The notes beneath the pieces are model-generated. The model had not been told where the DNA came from. It saw only the letters and a list, made by a program, of their open reading frames with translations, and did not search any database. From Prochlorococcus marinus XMU1408 (GTDB lineage: Bacteria > Cyanobacteriota > Cyanobacteriia > PCC-6307 > Cyanobiaceae), in contig NZ_QJUE01000002.1 in NCBI RefSeq assembly GCF_003208055.1, positions 1-64,000 of the forward strand: a stretch of DNA of 64,000 nucleotides, given 5' to 3'. Of this stretch, positions 1 through 7,643 are shown piece after piece. Position 1 is the stretch's first letter. Every line of letters begins with the position of its first letter. The position numbers and the translations under genes are program-made.

Positions 1-648
1 TGGAGGAAAAGGTGGGCAAGGAGTCATACGAATTGCAAAGGACCTATGAATTGGGTTCCTGCACTGGAATGCAACTACATCTTCTCCAGAAGGAAGGTTT
101 TTTCTTACTTGAGCAGGAGTTTTACAATTAAACACTCTTGTAGGTAATTCCAACCCTTTTATCGAACCTCCCAAATAGTATTTTTTCCTTTCCATAGAAA
201 TCATTCTGACCGCAGGATGTTCTAAAGAAGTTGTTCCATAACAAGATTTGGCCTCTATTATCTTGTTGGGTTCCCATTTGTCTTGTATTTCAAAAATTGC
301 TAGATCTTGACCGTTATATCTAAGTAAAGCTGTATCTCCAGGATTTATATCCTCTCTATCTGTATCCATGACAATGGGTAGGCCAAAAAGCAAACCTGAT
401 TCGATTCGATTCTCTTGAACAACTGAGTTGTAATTTGCTTCGCTCATGAACCCTCTCAAAGGAGAAAAAGCACCAATGAGCAAAAGTTCAATATCACAAG
501 CATTTCTATCTGAACAACTTAAAACTTGAAATGAACTTTTTTTTACCTCGTTTTTTTCCTTATCTGATGCCATTAGGTTTATTAGCTCTCCGCCATAAGG
601 TTTTATCAAACCTTCAGAATTTTTATTAGAATTTTTTTTGATAATCAT
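1..648 (-). CDS. sat: ATP sulfurylase, partial and possibly truncated
   Basis: Sulfate adenylyltransferase makes adenylyl sulfate from ATP and sulfate, the first step of sulfate assimilation. Minus-strand reading from an ATG at 648 gives 202 residues typical of the family: PYGGELINLM near residue 17, GAFSPLRGFM near 59 and QCRNPIHR at 195-202, the start of the QxRNPxHxxH nucleotide motif. The family then continues HRAHYEL, but here the frame reads HRSFAIRMTPC up to the window edge, so the second motif histidine and all later similarity are missing from about position 45. The gene lies downstream of psbO behind a strong terminator. Family assignment is firm. Whether the gene is intact cannot be decided, because it runs off the window. 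Confidence 0.8.
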   Translation of the reverse strand, partial: MIIKKNSNKNSEGLIKPYGGELINLMASDKEKNEVKKSSFQVLSCSDRNACDIELLLIGAFSPLRGFMSEANYNSVVQENRIESGLLFGLPIVMDTDREDINPGDTALLRYNGQDLAIFEIQDKWEPNKIIEAKSCYGTTSLEHPAVRMISMERKKYYLGGSIKGLELPTRVFNCKTPAQVRKNLPSGEDVVAFQCRNPIHRSFAIRMTPCPPFPP

Positions 649-730
649 TTTCCCTTGAAGTAACCCGGCAAATTCTCCCAGACAAAGGGCCCATATTTGT
701 AATTTTGTTTTCTTCGAATTCAGCAAAGAA

Positions 731-764
731 AAAAGGGTGGGGGCAATACCCCCCACCCTTTTTT
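731..764 (-). terminator. Rho-independent terminator after psbO
   Basis: A nine-pair GC stem, GGGTGGGGG with CCCCCACCC, has a six-base loop and is flanked by A-run and T-run arms that extend the pairing. It lies 27 bases past the psbO stop. The A and T tracts on both sides mean it could work in either direction. It separates the strongly expressed psbO from the sat frame. Confidence 0.9.
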
Positions 765-791
765 CTTTTGTTGATGATGAATATTCTTTAT

Positions 792-1595
792 TTAGGCTTT
801 GCGACCATAAAAGATACCCTTGATTTGAACATCAACAGGATCTTTTGATCCAAGATCGTTGTCTGAAGGCTGGACAGCAACAAATTGGCCACCAAATTCC
901 TCAGTGTCGGCATCAACAGATTCGACAGTAAGTGTTATTTGACCTTTACCGCCAAGATCATCTTTAACATTTTCTCTTGCAAGATCCTCATCATCACCAC
1001 CAAGAGCAATGAGAGCCTGTGCATATTCAACACCAGTTGATTTTGCGCGACTCTTTGGATCAAGAAAGTCTGCAGATCTATAACTTGGTGTAGTTGTTGG
1101 ACCAGAGAACTCAGCTCCTGGCTCAATTGATTTTCCTTTCTTTGATTCAGCAACCATTTCTTTTACAGAAAAGGCAAAAGGAAATTCCTCTCCATTTGGA
1201 GCTAGAACTGTAATAAGAGAGAAGTCAATACCACCTTTTTCAGTGAATTTTCCTCCAGAAAGATCTCCATAAACTTCATCCAGGCTTGTGTTAAAGCGAG
1301 GGCTAATGATTTTTGCAATTGCAAAATCAGATTTATTTCGCTTGTTACCTGGAAGTTTTACTGAAACTTCTGTTGGCTGAAGGCATAAGCTTTTGAACTG
1401 ACCATCAGCATTAATAGAACCCGATGAACCAGCAGGTAAAACAGTGCAAGCATCTGCTTGGCCAGTATTTACAACGTTGCCAAATCGAGCATTACCTTGT
1501 TCGCGCCCTTTTAAAGCTGCAGATGCGCTAGATGGGAGAGTTGTAAAGGTGAGACAAAAAGCCAGCATCAAAGCCAGCAGAGGACGAAATCGCAT
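792..1595 (-). CDS. psbO: Photosystem II manganese-stabilising protein PsbO
   Basis: PsbO is the 33 kDa lumenal extrinsic subunit that stabilises the Mn4Ca cluster of photosystem II. The 267-residue product has a clear export signal (MRFRPLLALMLAFCLTF, then a cut near SSASA-A at residue 26). The mature chain has two early cysteines (ADACTVLP and KSLCLQPTEV) that form the conserved disulfide, and a beta-barrel-like sequence ending DVQIKGIFYGRKA. Length and motifs match the cyanobacterial family. It is transcribed away from coaBC after a 225-base gap holding a possible promoter, and a strong terminator follows. The ATG at 1595 is the only start that keeps the signal peptide intact. Confidence 0.97.
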   Translation of the reverse strand: MRFRPLLALMLAFCLTFTTLPSSASAALKGREQGNARFGNVVNTGQADACTVLPAGSSGSINADGQFKSLCLQPTEVSVKLPGNKRNKSDFAIAKIISPRFNTSLDEVYGDLSGGKFTEKGGIDFSLITVLAPNGEEFPFAFSVKEMVAESKKGKSIEPGAEFSGPTTTPSYRSADFLDPKSRAKSTGVEYAQALIALGGDDEDLARENVKDDLGGKGQITLTVESVDADTEEFGGQFVAVQPSDNDLGSKDPVDVQIKGIFYGRKA

Positions 1596-1646
1596 GAGAG
1601 GGCTAGATGACTGCGGTCGAAACCGCCCAATTAATTCAGTTGGGAT

Positions 1647-1676
1647 ATTACAGGTGTCAAATACTTCTTATCACAA
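1647..1676 (-). promoter_or_regulatory. Possible psbO promoter
   Basis: On the minus strand a TTGTGA hexamer (1676-1671) and a TGTAAT hexamer (1652-1647) are 18 bases apart, about 51 bases before the psbO ATG. The -10 matches the sigma-70 consensus at five of six positions and the -35 at four. This is a sequence match only; in AT-rich DNA such pairs also arise by chance. Confidence 0.3.
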
Positions 1677-1820
1677 GCATTTTGCAGCTCTATACAACCC
1701 GTAGCTTTTGCTTGGTCAGCCATGAGGTACTTATTTCCTTCAAAACCCTTTTGTAGCAAGCATTTACGGCATTAAGGCCCTGATTCTTGAAAAAAAACTA
1801 ATACAAAAAATATTTAAAAT

Positions 1821-3080
1821 TTAAGTTTTAAAATCTTGAATTTCATCTAAAAGTTGATGGGATATTGAAAGTTTTGTTGATAAAGGCAAGTTTTTAGCCA
1901 TTTTTTTTGGACCTAATAAAAAACCACTGTTGAAGTTTTTATCAAATCCCTGCCCATCTCTATCAATTGGATTGGCCATGAGAAGATCACACCCTTTTGA
2001 AATTCTTTTTTTCTCTCCCTTTTCTTTGATTTCCATATCACTTCCTGACTCAGCAGCAAAACCAAGGAAAATTTGATTTTCTAATTTCCTGCCAGTTAGA
2101 TCTTTAATTAAGTCAGGGGTTAGTTCAATATCATCAAAAATCGAATTTAGAAAAAGTTCTTTAGAGATTTTCTTTTTTGTTGGAATCTTTTTTTTGAAAT
2201 CTGATACTGCTGCAGCCATAACGATAACTTGTGCAAAGGATTTTAAATGTTCGATTTTTTCTCTCATCTCAATTGAGTTTCTGACTGAATAGGTATTGAG
2301 ACCTTCAAGAAGTTCTCTTGATACGCTTATTGGCCCATGTACTAGATCAACCTCTGCTCCTCTTAACTTTGCAGCTTGAGCTATCAAAATACCCATTCGC
2401 CCACTGCTTCGATTTGTTAGTTGTCTAGCCCCATCAAGATCCTCGACGGTCGGTCCAGCTGATACAAGAAACCTTATATTTTTTAGATCTTTGGTAAGAA
2501 ATTTATTTTGTGCACGGAAAATAAAGGCACTTTCAGCGGCTAATTCAATAACATCTAAACTAATCATTTTTCCATCACCAATTCTGTCGCAAGCTAAAAG
2601 TCCCTCGCTTGGTTCTAGGGTAATTACTTGGTCTATTTCCTTTAAGTTCTTCCAGTTATTTTTGACTGCTTGATTTGACCACATTGAAGTGTTCATTGCC
2701 GCAGCAACAACGATCTGCGATTCTGCTGCTAGGAGAGTGCTTGCTAAAAGTCCCTCTGCATTTCCATTGATAAATTTTGATAAAGATGTTGCACTCATTG
2801 GTGTAACGAGAACTAAATCTGCCCATTCAGCTAAAGCAATATGCAAAGGTTTTGTTTGGTAGTCCTGCCACTGATCTCTATCTTGGTAGCATTTATTTCT
2901 GCTTAAAGTAGATAAAGATAAGGGGCTAACTAATTTGGCTGCACTTTGAGTTATTACGCACTTCACTTCTGCCCCAGCTTTAATTAATCGACTAACTAAA
3001 ATTGGAGTCTTTACAGCTGCAATACTTCCTGTAACTGCAACTAATATTTTTTTTCCAGATACAGAAGTCGGATTATTCAT
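1821..3080 (-). CDS. coaBC: CoaBC, phosphopantothenoylcysteine synthetase/decarboxylase
   Basis: This bifunctional enzyme (also called Dfp) joins cysteine to 4'-phosphopantothenate and decarboxylates the product to phosphopantetheine for coenzyme A. The N-terminal flavoprotein half shows GKKILVAVTGSIAA near residue 9, HIALAEWADLVLVTP near 79 and the AAAMNTSMW substrate-clamp motif near 126. The C-terminal synthetase half begins about residue 204 with SAGPTVEDLDGARQ and NRSSGRMG. At 419 residues the two-domain architecture is complete. It is the upstream minus-strand neighbour of psbO, but the gap between them suggests separate promoters. Confidence 0.95.
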   Translation of the reverse strand: MNNPTSVSGKKILVAVTGSIAAVKTPILVSRLIKAGAEVKCVITQSAAKLVSPLSLSTLSRNKCYQDRDQWQDYQTKPLHIALAEWADLVLVTPMSATSLSKFINGNAEGLLASTLLAAESQIVVAAAMNTSMWSNQAVKNNWKNLKEIDQVITLEPSEGLLACDRIGDGKMISLDVIELAAESAFIFRAQNKFLTKDLKNIRFLVSAGPTVEDLDGARQLTNRSSGRMGILIAQAAKLRGAEVDLVHGPISVSRELLEGLNTYSVRNSIEMREKIEHLKSFAQVIVMAAAVSDFKKKIPTKKKISKELFLNSIFDDIELTPDLIKDLTGRKLENQIFLGFAAESGSDMEIKEKGEKKRISKGCDLLMANPIDRDGQGFDKNFNSGFLLGPKKMAKNLPLSTKLSISHQLLDEIQDFKT

Positions 3081-3281
3081 GATCAGTAGATTTTATATCA
3101 AGTAGGCCTTTAAAAAGATTTTTTCAAATTTTAAATAATATGGATTTTTTCTATATTAATGAAAATATGAGTTATTATTTACGTTCGATTTTGATTGAAA
3201 ATATTTTCTTTGCTTTATATTATCTTTCATTTATTATTATGTTGGTTGATAAATATAAAGTAATTTTTTTATCTTTTTCTT

Positions 3282-3623
3282 ATGCCTCAAAGAATGCAGA
3301 AAACAATTTTATATAAATCATCTGCAAAGATTATAGATAGGTTAGCGAATTGGGCTGCTAATCCTTGGAGAAGGTATTCATTATTAGTGATAATTTTTTT
3401 GTTTGGTTTTTTGATAGGAAGCTCTTTAGGTATGATTAATGGTGTACTTGCATTGATGGATCCAGTTGGAGCATTTATTACATTAATATTTTTGGAGATA
3501 CTTATCAAAGCTAGATTCTTTTTCCTAGAATCAAAAAAACCAATAATACTTATTAGAATATTTGATATGTTTAGGATTGGAATGGTTTATGGTCTTTTTT
3601 CAGAGGGCTTGAAACTTTTATAG
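3282..3623 (+). CDS. Ycf20-like (DUF565) membrane protein
   Basis: A 113-residue protein resembling the Ycf20/DUF565 family of cyanobacteria and chloroplasts; in plants a Ycf20 relative has been linked to thermal dissipation. An N-terminal basic segment (residues 1-30, with NPWRRYSLLV) is followed by two hydrophobic spans near 33-55 and 63-80 and a C-terminal hydrophobic tail. The GSSLGMINGVLALMDP stretch between the helices is the recognisable family feature. No clear ribosome site precedes the ATG, which lies in a T-rich stretch. It is convergent with pyrB, six bases away. A precise role in this organism cannot be stated. Confidence 0.65.
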   Translation: MPQRMQKTILYKSSAKIIDRLANWAANPWRRYSLLVIIFLFGFLIGSSLGMINGVLALMDPVGAFITLIFLEILIKARFFFLESKKPIILIRIFDMFRIGMVYGLFSEGLKLL

Positions 3624-3629
3624 ATATAT

Positions 3630-4649
3630 TTAATTATTTTTATTTAACCCTAGCAAATACAACAATGCCATTCTTGTAGGTATGCCATTTTCGACTTGTT
3701 TGCTAATAAGGTTGATTGAATTATCTTCTACTAACTGACTACTAATTTCAATACCTCTATTTACTGGTCCTGGATGAAGAACAGGAACTTTTTTTTCACA
3801 CCATTTTAAGCTTTGATGAGTTATGCCGTATGTTTCATGGTAAGTTTCAAGATCTGTAAGCATATTTTGCTTCATTCTCTCTTTCTGTAATCGAAGCGTC
3901 ATAACTGCATCAGCATTTTTTAATGCATGTTTTAGTGATCTTTCTATTGAAATAGAACCTCGCTTATTAATTGGATCAATTTTTTGCCCTGGCGGAGGAT
4001 TTAAAACAAAGTCAATGAATTCATTAGGTAGAAGGCTAGAAGGGCCGCAAAGTGTTACGTCTGCTCCACACGCAGTCAAGGACCAAAGATTTGACCTGGC
4101 GACTCGAGAATGAAGAATATCTCCAACTATTGTTATTCTTTTATTAATAAGACTATTCGTTGATGGTTCGCTTGGATTAAAAAAAGTGGCAAGAGTATAT
4201 AAATCCAATAGCCCTTGACTTGGATGACTGTGATATCCATCTCCTGCATTAAGAATTGATGTATTAATATTATTTTTGTCTACATAATTAGCTAAATCTG
4301 CGGGGACATTTGTTGACTCATGCCTAATTATTAAAATATCAGCCCCCATCGAGATATAAGTGAGAATAGTGTCTAGAGGAGTCTCTCCTTTGCTTAAAGA
4401 ACTTGCTGAGACAGAAAAATTTTGAACATCGGCAGAAAGCCTCTTCGCAGCAAGTTCAAAACTTGTTCTTGTTCTTGTACTTGGCTCAAAAAATAAGTTT
4501 GTAATTAAACGTCCTTGAAGCGCGGGAAGTTTTCTAGAACTTGATTTATGTACATCTTTAAATCTTGTAGTTAGTTCTAAAACTGTTTGGTAATCATCTA
4601 AAGAAAATGTAGACAGATCAAGAATGTGATTATGTTTCCAATTATTCAT
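3630..4649 (-). CDS. pyrB: Aspartate carbamoyltransferase catalytic subunit
   Basis: PyrB condenses carbamoyl phosphate with aspartate, the committed step of pyrimidine synthesis. The carbamoyl-phosphate loop [15 protein letters not shown] is near residues 53-67, [13 protein letters not shown] near 107, the HSRVARSN segment near 180 and the aspartate-side [11 protein letters not shown] near 292. Length (339) fits the family. No regulatory chain (pyrI) is adjacent, as is usual in cyanobacteria. The start overlaps the mpg stop by four bases in an ATGA arrangement, so the two are probably co-transcribed. Confidence 0.96.
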   Translation of the reverse strand: MNNWKHNHILDLSTFSLDDYQTVLELTTRFKDVHKSSSRKLPALQGRLITNLFFEPSTRTRTSFELAAKRLSADVQNFSVSASSLSKGETPLDTILTYISMGADILIIRHESTNVPADLANYVDKNNINTSILNAGDGYHSHPSQGLLDLYTLATFFNPSEPSTNSLINKRITIVGDILHSRVARSNLWSLTACGADVTLCGPSSLLPNEFIDFVLNPPPGQKIDPINKRGSISIERSLKHALKNADAVMTLRLQKERMKQNMLTDLETYHETYGITHQSLKWCEKKVPVLHPGPVNRGIEISSQLVEDNSINLISKQVENGIPTRMALLYLLGLNKNN

Positions 4650-5251
4650 AATCCCTCATGTGAGGAAGGGTACCAACATTTATTTGTTGGAGGAATTTTA
4701 TCTCCTTTAACCCTTTTACTAACACTTCTACTACTTTCAAGATACCAGCGCCAAGGTATATCTTTAGCTTTAGATATACCAATTCTTGTTGTTTGAACAA
4801 TATTGCCCATTTTTTTGAAATCTTTTCTGTTTGTAAACCAAAAATTATTTTCTGGTGATAAGAGTAAATTGTCATGTTTTCTATTTAATCCAAATCTTTT
4901 CGCTAATAAGCCAGGTCCAGCGGCAATACGCTCATCTTCGTCTCTAATTGCTATCGATCTAAGGAGAACACCATTGGCCCAATTTTTCTTTCCAGTGACA
5001 ACATTTACGCAATGATAAATTCCGTATGAAATATATATATATAAATTACCAGGTTCACCAAATAGGGTTTCATTCCTTTTCGTTTTCCCCGAGAAGCCAT
5101 GGCATGAATCTTCTTCTTGTGAATAGGCTTCAGTTTCAACAATTACACCAGAAAGATTTTTGTTTTTTGAAACACGTTTATTTAAATAGCAGCCTATTAA
5201 ATCAGGTGCTACCAAATGGGATGGCCTAGAGAAGAATTCTTTTGTAAGAAT
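4646..5251 (-). CDS. mpg: DNA-3-methyladenine glycosylase (AAG family), noncanonical start proposed
   Basis: This base-excision repair glycosylase removes alkylated purines. Family features are [17 protein letters not shown], the substrate-pocket stretch [18 protein letters not shown] and [14 protein letters not shown]. The first ATG, GTG or TTG in frame is a TTG at 5215, but similarity starts earlier: the open frame before it encodes [18 protein letters not shown], which is the normal N-terminus. Between the upstream stop (5275-5273) and that point there is no ATG, GTG or TTG. An ATT at 5251 is preceded at eight bases by TAAGG, a plausible ribosome site, so initiation at ATT is proposed. It overlaps pyrB by four bases. 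Identity is well supported; the start is uncertain. Confidence 0.85.
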   Translation of the reverse strand: MLTKEFFSRPSHLVAPDLIGCYLNKRVSKNKNLSGVIVETEAYSQEEDSCHGFSGKTKRNETLFGEPGNLYIYISYGIYHCVNVVTGKKNWANGVLLRSIAIRDEDERIAAGPGLLAKRFGLNRKHDNLLLSPENNFWFTNRKDFKKMGNIVQTTRIGISKAKDIPWRWYLESSRSVSKRVKGDKIPPTNKCWYPSSHEGL

Positions 5252-5404
5252 TGCGATTGCCTTACTGTTTATTCAGAACCTATATTACTAAATAATTATT
5301 TCTTTCAATTTTCCTGTTGGCCTAATTTCAATCCTTAGGATTTTGGAAAAAGGTCTTTATACTATTGATTTAGGTTCTTGAAAATTTTCTAACTAAACCA
5401 AACT

Positions 5405-5692
5405 ATGAGTAAAATTTCTAAATCAGATGTTCAGAAGGTTGCTCAGTTAGCTCGCTTAGAACTCCCAGATGATCAGATTGAAACTTATACATCTCAACTT
5501 GAAGAGATTCTTTCTTATGTTGATCAATTGCAAGAAATAGATACTAAAAACATTCCACCAACCACTAGAGCTGTAGAAGTAGTTAATGCTATGCGAGATG
5601 ATTTAGTCGAAGTTAATTGCTCAAGGGAGGATATCCTTAATCAAGCACCTCAAAGAGAAGGTGATTTTTTTAGAGTTCCAAAAATACTTTAA
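5405..5692 (+). CDS. gatC: Asp-tRNA(Asn)/Glu-tRNA(Gln) amidotransferase subunit C
   Basis: GatC is the small subunit that stabilises the GatA-GatB interface in the amidotransferase making Gln-tRNA(Gln) from misacylated Glu-tRNA. The 95-residue chain has the full family pattern: [16 protein letters not shown] near residue 9, [16 protein letters not shown] near 31, [15 protein letters not shown] near 51 and a C-terminal [10 protein letters not shown]. gatA and gatB are not nearby, which is normal for cyanobacteria. It is transcribed away from mpg and runs convergently into crtR with a 12-base gap. Confidence 0.95.
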   Translation: MSKISKSDVQKVAQLARLELPDDQIETYTSQLEEILSYVDQLQEIDTKNIPPTTRAVEVVNAMRDDLVEVNCSREDILNQAPQREGDFFRVPKIL

Positions 5693-5704
5693 ATTGATTA
5701 GTAA

Positions 5705-6739
5705 TTAATTTTTATTTTCTGTTCTAATAGTTGTTTGGTGTATTAATTTAATATATTTTTTTCTCCAATTATTTATAGGTAATATTCTTGCGATAGATCT
5801 CATTTTGCTCCTTCTTTTTTTATGACTTCTAATTCCAACTAGTACATCATAAAGAAAATTTAGACTATCTTTTTTAGTTTCAAAAATCCCCATCCTTTGA
5901 GGAGATCCCTTGTGGTCTAAAAGTGGTTTTGTTGTTTCATACGCTGGTTTATATTCAAACCAAGGAATAGAGGGCCATAAATGATGAACTAAATGATAAT
6001 TCTGCCCCATTATTAATAGATTCATTAATTTACTAGGATAAACCCTTGCATTTTTCCATCTATTTCTTGATTGAAAAGGTCTATGTGGAAGATAATCAAA
6101 AAATATTCCTAAAGTCACTCCAACCATTAATGCAGGTCCAAACCATAGATTATAAATAACATTCATAAAATTATATTTAATCCCTGCAATGACAATGCAT
6201 ATGAATATTCCTCTCTCAATTCCCCATTGCATAAGTTCAAACTTTCTCCAAAGTTTTCTCTCAAAGAAAAAATATTCATGATAAAAAAATCTTGGGGCAA
6301 TTAACCAAACAGGACCAAATGTGCTAACTATATGATCAGGGTCATTATTAGGGTCATTAACATATTTGTGATGCTCGAGATGAACTCTTGTGAAAACGGG
6401 GAAACTAAAACCTAACAATATTGCTGCTCCATGCCCCATGAACTGATTGATCCATTTATTGGGATGGGCAGCATTGTGGCATGCGTCATGGATAACTGTT
6501 CCCTCCATATGAAGAGCTAGAAAAGATAATGCAACTAAGATTGGTAAAGGCCAATTCCCTTGATACCACTGCCATATGCTTATTATTGCTAGACAATATC
6601 CGCCTAAGAAAAGCCCTAAAGTTACGTTTAAAGGCTTAGGGGGATCTAGATATTCCTGGATTTCATTTTGCCAGTCGCGTAATGATTTCAGCTTTTTGGT
6701 TGTTTCATTTTTGTCAGACCTCGGTAAGCACTGGGTCAT
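5705..6739 (-). CDS. crtR: Beta-carotene hydroxylase CrtR
   Basis: CrtR is a membrane di-iron hydroxylase that adds hydroxyl groups to beta-carotene on the way to zeaxanthin. Three histidine clusters of the desaturase/hydroxylase superfamily are visible: HDACHNAAH near residues 84-92, HLEHHKYVNDPNND near 119-132, and NYHLVHHLWP in the second half. Several hydrophobic spans surround them. Length (344) fits. The sequence resembles cyanobacterial CrtR more than the acyl-lipid desaturases because the HDACH box sits in the context GTVIHDACHNAAHP. It is divergent from nothing nearby, with a tRNA gene just upstream on the same strand. Confidence 0.9.
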   Translation of the reverse strand: MTQCLPRSDKNETTKKLKSLRDWQNEIQEYLDPPKPLNVTLGLFLGGYCLAIISIWQWYQGNWPLPILVALSFLALHMEGTVIHDACHNAAHPNKWINQFMGHGAAILLGFSFPVFTRVHLEHHKYVNDPNNDPDHIVSTFGPVWLIAPRFFYHEYFFFERKLWRKFELMQWGIERGIFICIVIAGIKYNFMNVIYNLWFGPALMVGVTLGIFFDYLPHRPFQSRNRWKNARVYPSKLMNLLIMGQNYHLVHHLWPSIPWFEYKPAYETTKPLLDHKGSPQRMGIFETKKDSLNFLYDVLVGIRSHKKRRSKMRSIARILPINNWRKKYIKLIHQTTIRTENKN

Positions 6740-6790
6740 TGCTTGATGTGAATGAGATTAGGTTAAACCTGTACAGCTTAAGTAATAAAT

Positions 6791-6871
6791 GCCCACCGGG
6801 AGACTTGAACTCCCACGACCGAAGTCACTGGTACCTAAAACCAGCGCGTCTACCAATTCCGCCAGGTGGGC
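6791..6871 (-). tRNA. tRNA-Leu (anticodon UAG)
   Basis: The minus-strand sequence folds into a class II tRNA. The acceptor GCCCACC pairs with GGTGGGC, the anticodon stem is CTGGT with ACCAG around the loop TTTAGGT (anticodon TAG), a long variable arm follows, and the T-arm carries GTTCAAGTC. The 3' CCA is not encoded. It lies upstream of crtR on the same strand. Confidence 0.95.
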
Positions 6872-7073
6872 CAAAGGCTTTCACCGATTGTCAATTAATT
6901 CTAGCAGCTCATTGATTGCTATTTAAAGACTATTTTTGATTCGTGATGGTAAAAAGATTAATGTGTTTTTAATATTTATCAATTAAGAATTTGGAATCTT
7001 CTTTGTTTTACTCACCATTTTTAGTTTTTAGGTAAGCCTCTATCAAGGCTTCACAAATACATATTGAAAAAAA

Positions 7074-7526
7074 ATGTTTATTTCTATTTTTGGTTACATA
7101 TTACTTTTTGTTGGATTTTTGATATTGGTTTTACCATTAATTCTTGTCGAATTAAGTAGACCCCGAGATTGGTTAATAAGCGGTCTTTTTTTATTTTTAG
7201 GTTTATTTCTTTTGGTGGAGAATGATCTTTTGAGAGGTTCAATAAATTTATTAATTATTTCTATGGTATTTTTGTACGGGAAAATGATGTCAGAAATCAT
7301 TCAAAACAGATGGAACCATCTTAGCGTAGAAGAAAAAAAACGGATAGGATCTTTCGATAGATGGTTTGAATCTTTTAAACAACTTGGTCAAATTTTTTCT
7401 CAACTTGGAAATAGCTTTTTAAATTTGTTTAAAAGCTCTATTAATCAATCTGAAAAACCTCTAAAGGAAAAGAAATGGGTTCATCCTAAATTGAAAGAGG
7501 AAATCAATAAGAAAGAAGCTGATTAA
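7074..7526 (+). CDS. Small membrane protein, Ycf66-like
   Basis: A 150-residue protein with hydrophobic segments at about residues 3-25, 36-50 and 57-72, then a charged amphipathic tail rich in lysine and glutamate (KKWVHPKLKEEINKKE). The pattern of an LSRPRDW motif between helices 1 and 2 and a GSINLLIISMVFLYGKMMSE stretch resembles the N-terminal part of cyanobacterial Ycf66 proteins, whose function is not established. It starts 42 bases after a T/A-rich stretch without a clear ribosome site and ends about 120 bases before ileS on the same strand. Treat the family name as tentative. Confidence 0.55.
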   Translation: MFISIFGYILLFVGFLILVLPLILVELSRPRDWLISGLFLFLGLFLLVENDLLRGSINLLIISMVFLYGKMMSEIIQNRWNHLSVEEKKRIGSFDRWFESFKQLGQIFSQLGNSFLNLFKSSINQSEKPLKEKKWVHPKLKEEINKKEAD

Positions 7527-7601
7527 TCTGATTTTCCTGATACCAATAACATTAGAAATCTAAAATTAACTCAAAAATGAATAGACTTCTTGATATGGTT
7601 A

Positions 7602-7618
7602 TAGTGCCTAAGGCACTA
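7602..7618. promoter_or_regulatory. Palindrome upstream of ileS
   Basis: Two perfect eight-base arms, TAGTGCCT and AGGCACTA, flank a single A. The element sits 26 bases before the ileS start. With a one-base centre it suits a DNA-binding site for a dimeric protein better than an RNA hairpin. No regulator is known to me for this site. Confidence 0.35.
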
Positions 7619-7643
7619 AGATGATTATTGAATATTTCTCCAA

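Noticed and set aside
3167-3316. A 49-codon hydrophobic plus-strand frame (starting MSYYLRSILIENIFFALYY) that overlaps the start of the Ycf20-like gene
   Set aside because: It uses AT-rich codons in a T-rich region, overlaps a recognised gene in another frame and matches no family I know. Chance is the simplest explanation.
4642-4875. A minus-strand frame of 77 codons inside mpg
   Set aside because: It is a shifted frame of the glycosylase gene, with no ribosome site and no family features.
5335-5363. TATACT considered as a gatC promoter -10
   Set aside because: The hexamer is good, but the -35 at 17 bases (TTAGGA) matches at only three positions.
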